Positions 26,078-33,536 of a stretch of DNA of 64,000 nucleotides are shown piece after piece. Under the pieces are notes generated by a model that saw only the letters and a program-made list of their open reading frames with translations, was not told the origin of the DNA and ran no database searches. Position 1 is the stretch's first letter; each line of letters begins with the position of its first letter. The DNA is taken from the NCBI GenBank assembly GCA_017403985.1, contig JAFRDE010000013.1, positions 99,750 to 163,749 on the forward strand, read 5' to 3'. The translations under genes and the position numbers were made by a program. Origin of the DNA: Ruminococcus sp. (GTDB lineage Bacteria > Bacillota > Clostridia > Oscillospirales > Acutalibacteraceae).

Positions 26078-26179
26078 AGTTAAGGAAGGCTCCTTTTGGG
26101 AAAAGGAGCTGTCGCTATGAGGCGACTGAGGAATTGTATCAATTGACCGAGCGTCAGCGAGATACTTTTTCCTTAACTA
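26078..26179. repeat. Family A repeat (single copy) with 11-bp terminal inverted repeat
   Basis: The module contains hairpin GGCTCCTTTTGGGAAAAGGAGC, second hairpin GTCGCTATGAGGCGAC, and the conserved TGAGGAATTGTATCAATTGA followed by CCGAGC. It is bounded by TAGTTAAGGAA and TTCCTTAACTA, a perfect inverted repeat. Confidence 0.8.
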
Positions 26180-26195
26180 ATAACATTTAACTTAA

Positions 26196-26236
26196 AGCCC
26201 GCGGCTCAATTACTGAACCGCGGGCATTTTTTATCT
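26196..26236 (+). terminator. Terminator after lgt
   Basis: The stem GCCCGCGG/CCGCGGGC is followed by ATTTTTTAT. A family A repeat lies between lgt and the terminator. Confidence 0.8.
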
Positions 26237-26314
26237 CTTTTCTTTACAATATACTGCCACTGTACAAGTACCAAAATATCCAAGGCTTTTTACGGGATAA
26301 TATTTCCTTCGCAA

Positions 26315-26351
26315 TTGGTCACTGGTCACTTGCCACTGGTCACTGGTCACT
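26315..26351. repeat. Family D tandem repeat
   Basis: Repeated TGGTCACT/TGCCACT units; it encodes the last residues and TGA stop codon of the Nudix gene on the minus strand. Confidence 0.75.
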
Positions 26352-26894
26352 AAATAACCGATAGCGATGATACAGCGCGATCGCCGTACCCATCAGGGCG
26401 TGTACATACTCGCCGCTGCCGTAGGACGCGAGCACCTCGTCTGCGGGTCTGAGTTCATAGGTCAGCAGCTCGTCTTCATCCAGATGCTGCTCCCCGGTCG
26501 GCTTCAGATCCTCGGCAAGATAGACATGCAGGCTGTTCTTGAACAGCGCGGGATTGGGATTGACGGAGCCGAGATGTGTCAGCTTTCCGGCTTCAAACCC
26601 GGTTTCCTCCGCGAGCTCCCGCCTTGCGGCTGTCGCCGGATCCTCTCCCCCGTCGATCACGCCGCCGGGGAACTCGAGACTCAGACGCCCCGCCGCGTGC
26701 CGCCACTGGCGAACGAGCGCAAAGCTGCCCTGATACTCGGCGATCACCATCACCCAGTCAGGCGCGTCGATCGCGATATAGTCGCCTTCGAGCCCTGTCG
26801 GCGCGACCGAGTGCTGTTCCATCACATCGAACACCGGCGTCTTCAGAAGTTCCTTTTCGCTTTGTACCTGCCAACATAATTCTTTCTCTGTCAT
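26340..26894 (-). CDS. Nudix hydrolase (ADP-ribose pyrophosphatase-like)
   Basis: The 184-residue protein has a complete Nudix box at about 77-100: G-x5-E-x7-REL-A-EE-T-G, seen as GGVIDGGEDPATAARREL then AEETGF. The surrounding sequence, with a preceding aromatic strand and a following SVNPNPALF region, fits ADP-ribose/NDP-sugar pyrophosphatases. The last residues, LFSDQ and stop, are read from a family D repeat, so the original C-terminus may have been altered by repeat insertion. I take ATG 26894, after AGGTGGG, rather than the GTG nine bases earlier. Confidence 0.9.
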   Translation of the reverse strand: MTEKELCWQVQSEKELLKTPVFDVMEQHSVAPTGLEGDYIAIDAPDWVMVIAEYQGSFALVRQWRHAAGRLSLEFPGGVIDGGEDPATAARRELAEETGFEAGKLTHLGSVNPNPALFKNSLHVYLAEDLKPTGEQHLDEDELLTYELRPADEVLASYGSGEYVHALMGTAIALYHRYRLFSDQ

Positions 26895-26928
26895 GTTACC
26901 CACCTGTTCGCTTCAAAAGTATAATATC

Positions 26929-26957
26929 AGTATATCATAAGTTGATCCGTTTTACAA
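26929..26957 (-). promoter_or_regulatory. Promoter of the Nudix gene
   Basis: On the minus strand, TTGTAA (26957-26952) and TATACT (26934-26929) are 17 bp apart. Confidence 0.6.
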
Positions 26958-26969
26958 CGGCATAAAACA

Positions 26970-26996
26970 GCACCGAAGCCTCGCTCCGGTGCTCAG
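26970..26996 (-). terminator. Terminator of the zinc-ribbon gene
   Basis: AGCACCG and CGGTGCT form a stem followed on the minus strand by GTTTTATG. The distance from the gene end (200 bp) is long because a repeat lies between. Confidence 0.6.
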
Positions 26997-27035
26997 AAAG
27001 TGTGAATACATCTTTGCCCTTATCTGCCTTGCAGT

Positions 27036-27166
27036 AACACCGTAGGGGATGGTGCTTGCAACATCCCGAGAATGACGGACGTATCGATTATCGAAAACGC
27101 AAGATAGAAGAAAAACGTGTCTGCCATGCGGGACGTCGGCAAGCGCCGTCCCCTACAATTTGACCT
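27036..27166. repeat. Composite family E repeat
   Basis: The left palindrome GGGGATGGTGCTTGCAACATCCC and the right GGGACGTCGGCAAGCGCCGTCCC enclose a stretch containing AATGACGGACGT, ATCGAAAACGCAAGATAGAA and AAACGTGTCTGCCA. A diverged copy of this central stretch occurs at 48010-48070. No gene is seen in this interval. Confidence 0.75.
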
Positions 27167-27196
27167 GCGTGTTTCATTCTCTCTATATACTTGTCA

Positions 27197-27721
27197 TTAT
27201 CCGTTCAGCTTTTTGCCGCAGTTAGTGCAGAACGCTGTGTTCGGCGCGATGGGAGCGCCGCAGTTCATGCAGAACTTCGCCTGCGGGGCGCTCTGTGCCG
27301 TCTGCTGTACCGGCTGTGCGACCTGCTGCGGCTGCGGAGCCGCATTCAGCGGAGCCGACGGTACGCCTGTCTCATATGCCAAAAATTCGTTGATGCTGAT
27401 ATTGATCGGCTGCGCCTGCGCACCAAGCGCCGCATTGACGAAGATCAGCACATCGTCCGCGTGCTTCTGGTACCGCGCGCCGAACGCCTGTACCACGGTA
27501 TAATGCATGTCGATCGCGGTACCGTTGTTGTACGGCATAAAGTGTATCGTCAGCGAGCCGCCGTTCATGTTATAGCGGAACGAATAGTCCAGTCCGAAGG
27601 ACAGCATCTTGTAGGCGTCGATCTTACAGTTTTTGCCGAATTTCTGCCTTGCCGCCTGTACGAACGCGTCGAACACCGGCTGTACCGGTATCGGGTAAAA
27701 ATAGCATAAATCTCTTCTCAT
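27197..27721 (-). CDS. Zinc-ribbon-tailed cytosolic protein (function unknown)
   Basis: The 174-residue protein has an N-terminal alpha/beta-like domain (about 1-110, starting MRRDLCYFYPIPVQPVFDAF), a Gln/Ala/Pro-rich linker, and a C-terminal zinc ribbon with C151, C154, C165 and C168 (FCMNCG...FCTNCGKK). No signal peptide is visible. The N-terminal domain is not a family I can name. A TTGACA-type promoter lies 54 bp upstream. Confidence 0.78.
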   Translation of the reverse strand: MRRDLCYFYPIPVQPVFDAFVQAARQKFGKNCKIDAYKMLSFGLDYSFRYNMNGGSLTIHFMPYNNGTAIDMHYTVVQAFGARYQKHADDVLIFVNAALGAQAQPINISINEFLAYETGVPSAPLNAAPQPQQVAQPVQQTAQSAPQAKFCMNCGAPIAPNTAFCTNCGKKLNG

Positions 27722-27751
27722 AGTATCGCCCTTTCTTTAATAGTACGCAAT

Positions 27752-27780
27752 ATATTATGTAATCCAAGCGCTTCTGTCAA
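27752..27780 (-). promoter_or_regulatory. Promoter of the zinc-ribbon gene
   Basis: On the minus strand, TTGACA (27780-27775) overlaps the stop codon of the gene upstream; TAATAT (27757-27752) follows after 17 bp. Confidence 0.65.
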
Positions 27781-28328
27781 ACGTCCTTCTTTCGCGCTTT
27801 CTCCTTTTCCGCACAGCGGATCACACGCGGGCGGTTATACCGCTGCATGATGACAAAGCACAGATCGAACGCCGCGCTCAGGACGGAAGTGATGATAAAC
27901 ACAGCCCACTCGCCGAACGGGATCGCGAACAGGATCGGCACAAAGCTCAGCACAACGATCGTTTCATGCACCAGCTCCGCCTGACACATTGCCTGCGCGA
28001 TCTCATCCCAGCTGTGTAGGGACGGGTCAAACAGCGCGGAGTCGTAGGTCGGCATGAAGCGCTTCCACCTCTTGACGTTCAGCTTTTGATAGAGCTTTTG
28101 CTCCCACGTCTTGACCTGATACCACTGTTTATGATAATCCGCCTTATTATGCATCAGCGTATTGAACGCCAGCCCGACGATCAGCCTCATCACGAAGTGA
28201 TAGGCGACCGTCCCGAAGGTGATCGCGAGCGTCAGGAATGTTTTTTTGGCAGTCATGCCGTATATGACCGAAAAACAGATCGTCGCCGCGGCGGTTATCA
28301 CGGCGATCGCTTTTACCCACCGAGCCAT
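27777..28328 (-). CDS. CrtO-like membrane protein (glycosyl-4,4'-diaponeurosporenoate acyltransferase family)
   Basis: The 183-residue protein has two N-terminal membrane segments, a central cytoplasmic region (KTWEQKLYQKLNVKRWKRFMP) and two further segments. The stretch CQAELVHE followed by MQRYNRPRVIR matches the CrtO acyltransferase family. No carotenoid genes lie nearby, so the substrate may differ. Its ATG overlaps the cysK stop codon by one base (TAATG), making it translationally coupled to CysK, which is unexpected for a lipid-type transferase. Confidence 0.75.
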   Translation of the reverse strand: MARWVKAIAVITAAATICFSVIYGMTAKKTFLTLAITFGTVAYHFVMRLIVGLAFNTLMHNKADYHKQWYQVKTWEQKLYQKLNVKRWKRFMPTYDSALFDPSLHSWDEIAQAMCQAELVHETIVVLSFVPILFAIPFGEWAVFIITSVLSAAFDLCFVIMQRYNRPRVIRCAEKEKARKKDV

Positions 28329-29257
28329 TATTCCTCGAAAAGCGGAGTCGAAAAATACCGCTCGGCGGTATCGGGCAGAACGGTGACGACCGTCTTGCCG
28401 GGACCGAGCTTCTTGGCGAGCTTCAGCGCCGCCGCGACGTTGGTGCCGCTGGAGATACCGCACATCAAACCCTCCTCGCGCGCCAGCCGTTTGGCGGTAT
28501 CGATCGCCTCTTCATCCGTCACGACATAAACCTGATCATAGATCTCCCTGTTCAGTATCGGAGGGATCAAGCCGTCGCCGATACCCATCTGCAGGTGGGT
28601 GCCGATGGTGCCGCCCGCTAAGATCGCGGCGTTCTCGGGCTCCACCGCCCAGATCTCGATATCGGGATACTGCGCCTTGAGCACCTCGCCGATGCCGGTG
28701 ATGGTGCCGCCGGTGCCGATGCCGGAGCAAAAGCCGTCGATCCGGTCGGCACACTGCTGCATGATCTCCAGCGCGGTATACTTCTTATGCGCCCTGACGT
28801 TATTGATGTTTTCGAACTGCTGCGGGACAAAAACGCGCGGGTCCTTTTCCGCCATTTTCAGCGCGGTTTTCAGGCACTCGTCGATACACGCGCCGATATC
28901 GCCCGCGTCGTGGATCAGCTTGACCTTCGCGCCGTAGTGCTTGATCAGCTTGCGGCGTTCCTCGCTGACGGAGTCGGGCATGATGATGATCGTCTTATAG
29001 CCCTTTACCGCGCCCACCAGCGCCAGCCCGATGCCCTGATTGCCCGACGTCGGCTCGACGATGATGCTGTCATATTTGAGAAGTCCCTTCTTCTCCGCGT
29101 GGTTGATCATATTCAGGGCGGTACGCGTCTTGATAGAACCGCCGACGTTCAGCCCCTCAAACTTGACCAGAACCGCGGCGCTGCCGGGCTCCGGCATGCG
29201 GTTCAGCCGGATCAGCGGCGTCTGACCCACCGCTTCTAAAATGTTTCTGTTGATCAT
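28328..29257 (-). CDS. cysK: Cysteine synthase family enzyme
   Basis: The 309-residue fold-type II PLP enzyme has K43 in VGGSIKTRTALNMI, the phosphate-binding TSGNQGIGLA, GSGIGTGGTITGIGE and SSGTNVAAALKLA. CysK makes cysteine from O-acetylserine and sulfide. The lysine is followed by TR where most O-acetylserine sulfhydrylases read DR, a variant seen in several Firmicutes cysteine synthases. I place the start at ATG 29257, preceded by GGAAGGTGATCTT. The L,D-transpeptidase gene ends 38 bp upstream. Confidence 0.9.
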   Translation of the reverse strand: MINRNILEAVGQTPLIRLNRMPEPGSAAVLVKFEGLNVGGSIKTRTALNMINHAEKKGLLKYDSIIVEPTSGNQGIGLALVGAVKGYKTIIIMPDSVSEERRKLIKHYGAKVKLIHDAGDIGACIDECLKTALKMAEKDPRVFVPQQFENINNVRAHKKYTALEIMQQCADRIDGFCSGIGTGGTITGIGEVLKAQYPDIEIWAVEPENAAILAGGTIGTHLQMGIGDGLIPPILNREIYDQVYVVTDEEAIDTAKRLAREEGLMCGISSGTNVAAALKLAKKLGPGKTVVTVLPDTAERYFSTPLFEE

Positions 29258-29295
29258 AAGATCACCTTCCAAATCTACAAATCATGCTTTTAACC

Positions 29296-30066
29296 CTATG
29301 CGTCCAGATCTCCGCCCATTTTCTCGAGGGAATCGATCGTGATCCTGCATCCGGGCTTGACATGCTGCATGATGAATTTCATGATGTTCTCGGGAACGCC
29401 CACGCAGCCGCCCGTATAGGTGCGGTTGGCCCTGAAGCAGTGCAGGAAGAAGGCAAAGCCTTTTTCATACTCGCACTCAGCGTTATAGCCCATGTTCAGC
29501 ACATACTGATAGGCGTAGTCAAAATCGGCAATATGCTCGCTGTTTTCGGTATCGAGATCGGGCACGTCCTTTATGTTAACGAGCTCGTTAAAGTGGTTTT
29601 TCTCGTCGCCCGACCAGTAATAATCCTCATCGACCTTGGTATACTCCATCTGACAGCCGGGGTCGTCCGCGAGCCCGAATGCCTTATCGATCGTAAAGGT
29701 GCCCACAGGGGTATAGCAGTCGTTGATATTGGCTTCTCCCAAGCCGTCGAGACCGATAAAGCCGGGGGTCGCGATGATCTGCTCCCACTTGCCGTCGCTG
29801 TTCTTTTCGTGCATGGTAACGTACGCCGTCGTTTTATCGACGCCCGCGACCACGATCAGCTGCTCCGCGTCCTTCACGGCGTCGAGCTTCGTCACCCATT
29901 CGGGCGACTCCCGGACCTCCTGCACGGTAAAATACAGGTCGCCGTTCGCGTTTGACGCGGCGCTCTCATCAGCCGTCGCCGAGTTATTCTGAGCACAACC
30001 CGCGAAAACGGAAACGGTCAAAGCGACAACCAATACCGCCGCAAAAATCCTGATGATCCCTTTCAT
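29296..30066 (-). CDS. L,D-transpeptidase (YkuD) lipoprotein
   Basis: The 256-residue protein has a signal peptide with the lipobox VFAGC (C24) and a YkuD catalytic domain in the C-terminal half. The active-site region contains a histidine at about 209 (FLHCF) and TGGCVGVPE with the catalytic cysteine at about 221. Such enzymes form 3-3 peptidoglycan crosslinks or attach proteins to peptidoglycan. The canonical SHGC reads TGGC here, as in many YkuD lipoproteins of Clostridia. I start at ATG 30066 after AAAGGGCAACAGAT. Confidence 0.87.
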   Translation of the reverse strand: MKGIIRIFAAVLVVALTVSVFAGCAQNNSATADESAASNANGDLYFTVQEVRESPEWVTKLDAVKDAEQLIVVAGVDKTTAYVTMHEKNSDGKWEQIIATPGFIGLDGLGEANINDCYTPVGTFTIDKAFGLADDPGCQMEYTKVDEDYYWSGDEKNHFNELVNIKDVPDLDTENSEHIADFDYAYQYVLNMGYNAECEYEKGFAFFLHCFRANRTYTGGCVGVPENIMKFIMQHVKPGCRITIDSLEKMGGDLDA

Positions 30067-30101
30067 ATCTGTTGCCCTTTCAGTCGGTTTTTGACAAAAT
30101 G

Positions 30102-30130
30102 ATTGTATCATACAACCGCTCCGTATTCAA
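30102..30130 (-). promoter_or_regulatory. Promoter of the L,D-transpeptidase-cysK-CrtO operon
   Basis: On the minus strand, TTGAAT (30130-30125) and TACAAT (30107-30102) are 17 bp apart. Confidence 0.6.
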
Positions 30131-30165
30131 GTATAAAAAAGGCAGCCTTTCAACAAGGCTGCCTG
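30131..30165 (-). terminator. Terminator of the greA-lysS operon
   Basis: AGGCAGCCTT and AAGGCTGCCT pair around GTTGA; TTTTTT follows on the minus strand. Confidence 0.85.
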
Positions 30166-30217
30166 TCGTATGTGTTTGTTAACCGAAAATCCCTGATTGT
30201 ATCGGGGATTATTAATG

Positions 30218-31801
30218 TCAGTGAGCAGCCTTCTCAGCTTCCTGAGCTGCCTTGCATTCCTCCTGAGAGGGGCATGTAAAGCAGGCGCATTCGAAATCGG
30301 CGGGCTTCTTTTCCGATTTTGCTTCCTTCTTCGGCTGATCGAGGGATTTCATCGTCGGGAACAACAGCACGTCGCGGATCGCGGGGCTGTCGGTCATGAT
30401 CATCACCAGACGGTCGATGCCGTAGCCGATACCGCCCGTGGGGGGCATACCGATCTCGAGAGCGTTGAGGAAGTCCTCGTCGGTGGTGTTGGCTTCTTCG
30501 TCGCCGGCGGCGAGCATCGCCTCCTGCGCCTTGAAGCGCTCGCGCTGGTCGATCGGGTCGTTCAGCTCACTGTAAGCGTTCGCCATCTCCCAGCCGTTGA
30601 TGAACATCTCGAAGCGCTCGACATACTCGGGGTTGTCGGGCTTTTTCTTGGTCAGCGGAGAGATCTCGATCGGGTGATCCATGACGAAGGTCGGTTGGAT
30701 CAGGTGCTTTTCGGCATACTCCTCGAAGATCAGGCTGAGGATATCGCCCTTTTGATGACGGCCCTCATACTCGACATGGAGCTTGTCCGCGATCTCGCGC
30801 GCCCCGGCGGTATCCTTGACCTCGTTCCAGTCCACGCCCGCGTACTGCTTGACGGCGTCCACCATGGTGATGCGCGCGAAGGGCTTCTCGAAGTCGATCA
30901 CGTGATCGCCGTATTTGACCTGCATGGAACCGTTGACCTGCTGCGCGACATAGCGGTACATCGCCTCGGTCAGGTCCATCATGCCGTGATAGTCGGTATA
31001 TGCCTGATAGAGCTCCATCAGGGTGAATTCGGGGTTGTGGCGGGTGTCGAGACCCTCGTTGCGGAAGACGCGTCCGATCTCATACACTCTTTCCAGACCG
31101 CCTACGATCAGGCGCTTGAGGTACAGCTCGAGCGAAATTCGGAGCTTCAGGTCCTCATCGAGCGCGTTGAAGTGGGTCTCGAAGGGTCTCGCCGCGGCGC
31201 CACCGGCGTTCTGCACCAGCATGGGGGTCTCGACCTCCATGAAGCCCTGCTCGTCCAGGAAACGGCGGATCGAAGAAATGATCTTCGAGCGCTTGACGAA
31301 GGTGTCCTTGACCTCGGCGTTCATGATCAGGTCGGTGTAGCGCTGGCGATAGCGGGTATCGGTATCGGTCAGACCGTGGTATTTCTCGGGGAGCACCTGC
31401 AGAGACTTGCTCAGCAGTGTCACGGATGAAGCGTGGATGGAGATCTCGCCGGTCTTGGTCTTGAACACCTCGCCGGTAACGCCGATGATATCGCCGACAT
31501 CGTACTTCTTGAAGAAAAAGTAGCTCTCCTCGCCGATCGCGTCGCGGGCGACATATACCTGGATATTGCCCTTCAGATCCTGCACGTTGCAGAAGGACGC
31601 CTTGCCCATCACGCGCTTGAACATCATCCTGCCGGCGATGCTGACGGTCTTGCCCTCGAGCTCGTCGTAGTTCTCCTTAATCTCCACGCTGTGATGGGTC
31701 TGATCGAATTTGGTGATCACAAAGGGATCTCTGCCCATCTCTTGAAGCAGGGCGAGCTTCTCCCTTCTCAGTCTGAGTATTTCATTTAAGTTCTGTTCCA
31801 T
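30218..31801 (-). CDS. lysS: Lysyl-tRNA synthetase, class II, with cysteine-rich tail
   Basis: The 527-residue enzyme has an N-terminal OB-fold, motif 2 ([21 protein letters not shown]) and motif 3 ([12 protein letters not shown]). It charges tRNA-Lys. The last 30 residues, after the normal end of the catalytic domain, form a Lys/Glu-rich extension holding C505, C507, C510 and C516 (ECACFTC...EEC). Such an extension is absent from E. coli and Bacillus LysS. The ATG at 31801 begins [16 protein letters not shown]. It follows greA on the same strand, separated by a repeat element. Confidence 0.96.
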   Translation of the reverse strand: MEQNLNEILRLRREKLALLQEMGRDPFVITKFDQTHHSVEIKENYDELEGKTVSIAGRMMFKRVMGKASFCNVQDLKGNIQVYVARDAIGEESYFFFKKYDVGDIIGVTGEVFKTKTGEISIHASSVTLLSKSLQVLPEKYHGLTDTDTRYRQRYTDLIMNAEVKDTFVKRSKIISSIRRFLDEQGFMEVETPMLVQNAGGAAARPFETHFNALDEDLKLRISLELYLKRLIVGGLERVYEIGRVFRNEGLDTRHNPEFTLMELYQAYTDYHGMMDLTEAMYRYVAQQVNGSMQVKYGDHVIDFEKPFARITMVDAVKQYAGVDWNEVKDTAGAREIADKLHVEYEGRHQKGDILSLIFEEYAEKHLIQPTFVMDHPIEISPLTKKKPDNPEYVERFEMFINGWEMANAYSELNDPIDQRERFKAQEAMLAAGDEEANTTDEDFLNALEIGMPPTGGIGYGIDRLVMIMTDSPAIRDVLLFPTMKSLDQPKKEAKSEKKPADFECACFTCPSQEECKAAQEAEKAAH

Positions 31802-31832
31802 ATCCTACCTCTGATGACATATAACTAAGAAC

Positions 31833-31993
31833 AGCCTTCCCCTTGACGGGGAAGGTGTCACCGCAAGGTGACGGATGAGGTGAAAACGCTTCCACTCCAT
31901 CCCGTTCATTAATAATTCGGAAAGGCTTTCACCTCATCCGACCAATTTGCCCATACAGGCAAATTGCCCACCTTCCCCATCAAGGGGAAGGCT
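31833..31993. repeat. MITE-like element (family B) between greA and lysS
   Basis: Terminal inverted repeats: AGCCTTCCCCTTGACGGGG at the left and CCCCATCAAGGGGAAGGCT at the right, with internal GTGTCACCGCAAGGTGACGG, then ATGAGGTGAAA and its partner TTTCACCTCAT. No coding capacity. The arrangement of two hairpins followed by a fixed motif parallels family A, but the core differs. Confidence 0.82.
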
Positions 31994-32019
31994 TTTGACA
32001 TATCCTGATCTGATGATGC

Positions 32020-32493
32020 TTACTTATAGATCTCAAGGATCTTGAAGCCGACAACGCCGACGGGGACCTCGACCTCTACCGCATCGCCGACCGAATGACC
32101 GATCAGCGCCGCGCCGACGGGAGATTCATCGGAGATCTTGCCCTCGGAGGGATTCGCCTCGTTGGAGCCGACGATCGTGTAAGAGACCTCGCTGTCGGTG
32201 CGCAGGTTCAGCAGTCTGACGCTGGAGCCGACGTGAACATGCTCATTGGTCATGCTCTCTTCGTCGATCAGAACGGCGTTCTTCAGGGTCGCTTCGATCG
32301 TGACAATGCGCGCCTCGAGGATCGCCTGTTCGTTTTTCGCGTCATCGTACTCGCTGTTCTCGGAAAGGTCGCCGTAGGAGCGGGCTACCTTGATTTTTTC
32401 AGCGACTTCTTTACGCTTTTGACCTTTTAAATACTCGAGCTCTTCCTCTAATTTCTTTAAACCTTCCGCGGTGATCATTACGGGCTTTGCCAT
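32020..32493 (-). CDS. greA: Transcription elongation factor GreA
   Basis: The 157-residue protein has an N-terminal coiled coil with the tip motif [16 protein letters not shown] (acidic residues that reach the polymerase active site) and a C-terminal FKBP-like domain with [14 protein letters not shown]. It stimulates transcript cleavage in paused polymerase. It is probably co-transcribed with lysS. Confidence 0.97.
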   Translation of the reverse strand: MAKPVMITAEGLKKLEEELEYLKGQKRKEVAEKIKVARSYGDLSENSEYDDAKNEQAILEARIVTIEATLKNAVLIDEESMTNEHVHVGSSVRLLNLRTDSEVSYTIVGSNEANPSEGKISDESPVGAALIGHSVGDAVEVEVPVGVVGFKILEIYK

Positions 32494-32551
32494 ATGTATC
32501 TTCCTTTCAAAATGTTCTGCTTTGTCTTTGGGGTATTCGCATACAAGCTAT

Positions 32552-32580
32552 ATTATATGACAATCGCTTGTTGATGTCAA
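32552..32580 (-). promoter_or_regulatory. Consensus promoter of greA
   Basis: On the minus strand, TTGACA (32580-32575) and TATAAT (32557-32552) are separated by 17 bp. The -35 box overlaps the stop codon of the gene upstream. Confidence 0.85.
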
Positions 32581-33395
32581 GGTGAATTCACGCGGTTTTT
32601 GAACGCGCTCACCAGACTTCGGCGGGTGTGCAGGACGACGCCGTCGCCGCATCGGGTGAACACCTCCGACCCCAGCTCGTGAGCTTGTGCCGCCGCATAC
32701 AACGCCGAGGCGAAATACATTTCGTCCAGAAAGTCGGGACAAAGCTCGCGGTACTTTTGCGGCAGTTCGATCTCATAATCATATATCGAGGTACAGCTCT
32801 GCCGTACGGCAGGCTTTTCCGCGGTCAGGATCAGCGCGTCCGCAGAACATGGCAGGCGTTCCGTCAGCTGTTCCGGCGCGAGGATCAGATCCGCGCCGCG
32901 CAGGCAGTCCGCTGTGCGGCAAATCCTCAAAGCGGCGCCCTTTTCATTCAGCAGATATTCCGACTGGGCAGCGTACAGCGGAGCCGCCTTGGTCACCACA
33001 TACAGCGGATCGCAGTATGCCGTCAGATGTTCGCAGATGCCGATGCTGTCGCCGCCTGTATCGATCAGGACGACCTTGCAGCCCCGGCGATCGGCTTCTC
33101 TCAGCAAATACAGCGCGGCATTCTCACACATGCGGCGGTCAAGCTCATGGGATACAAAGCGCTTGTAGCCGCTTTCAGCGGGCAGCTCCAGCCCCGGCGG
33201 GCAGAGTACGCGGTTGCGCTGCGCCTTGACAAAGCGGTCGATGGCTGTCCAGCCGATCCTGCCGCGGTAATGCTCGTACGTCACGCATTTGAGCGCCGCC
33301 GCGTCGCAGTAACGGTGCTCCACGCGGATACGATTGTGCCGCAAAAAGCGAAAAAATCCGCTTTGATGTTCTTCTATCTGTAACGCTGTCAACAT
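32577..33395 (-). CDS. Hypothetical protein with a Rossmann-like segment
   Basis: The 272-residue protein is not recognised. It begins MLTALQIEEHQSGFFRFLRH; a central stretch, CKVVLIDTGGDSIGICEHL followed by YVVTKAAPL, looks like a beta-alpha-beta nucleotide-binding unit. It contains eight cysteines and no signal peptide or membrane segment. The start is well supported by GGAGGG at 33402-33407, but this ribosome site lies inside the stem of the terminator hairpin of the upstream gene. It is encoded between the greA-lysS promoter and the murein hydrolase gene. Confidence 0.7.
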   Translation of the reverse strand: MLTALQIEEHQSGFFRFLRHNRIRVEHRYCDAAALKCVTYEHYRGRIGWTAIDRFVKAQRNRVLCPPGLELPAESGYKRFVSHELDRRMCENAALYLLREADRRGCKVVLIDTGGDSIGICEHLTAYCDPLYVVTKAAPLYAAQSEYLLNEKGAALRICRTADCLRGADLILAPEQLTERLPCSADALILTAEKPAVRQSCTSIYDYEIELPQKYRELCPDFLDEMYFASALYAAAQAHELGSEVFTRCGDGVVLHTRRSLVSAFKNRVNSP

Positions 33396-33432
33396 AAAAA
33401 TCCCTCCGCACCATCATATGCGGAGGGATCGG
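33396..33432 (-). terminator. Terminator of the murein hydrolase gene, also containing a ribosome site
   Basis: On the minus strand, ATCCCTCCGCA and TGCGGAGGGAT form an 11-bp stem followed by TTTTATG. The 3' arm contains the GGAGGG ribosome site of the following 272-residue gene, and the TTTTT is its ribosome-ATG spacer. Confidence 0.8.
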
Positions 33433-33447
33433 TTTTTATGTATTTGT

Positions 33448-33529
33448 TTCTCGCTGACGCTCAATCAATCAATACAATCCCTCAGTCATCCCGAAGGATG
33501 ACAGCTCCCTTTACCAAAGGGAGCCTTCA
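33448..33529. repeat. Family A repeat (single copy, inverted orientation)
   Basis: On the minus strand it reads GGCTCCCTTTGGTAAAGG, then GGAGCTGTCATCC, loop TTCG, GGATGAC and TGAGGGATTGTATTGATTGA. It lies 7 bp after the stop codon of the murein hydrolase gene. Confidence 0.85.
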
Positions 33530-33536
33530 GGCTCGA

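Noticed and set aside
26315-26351. Possible CRISPR-like array
   Set aside because: The units are 8-15 bp, directly adjacent, and without unique spacers; no cas gene is present. They are tandem repeats.
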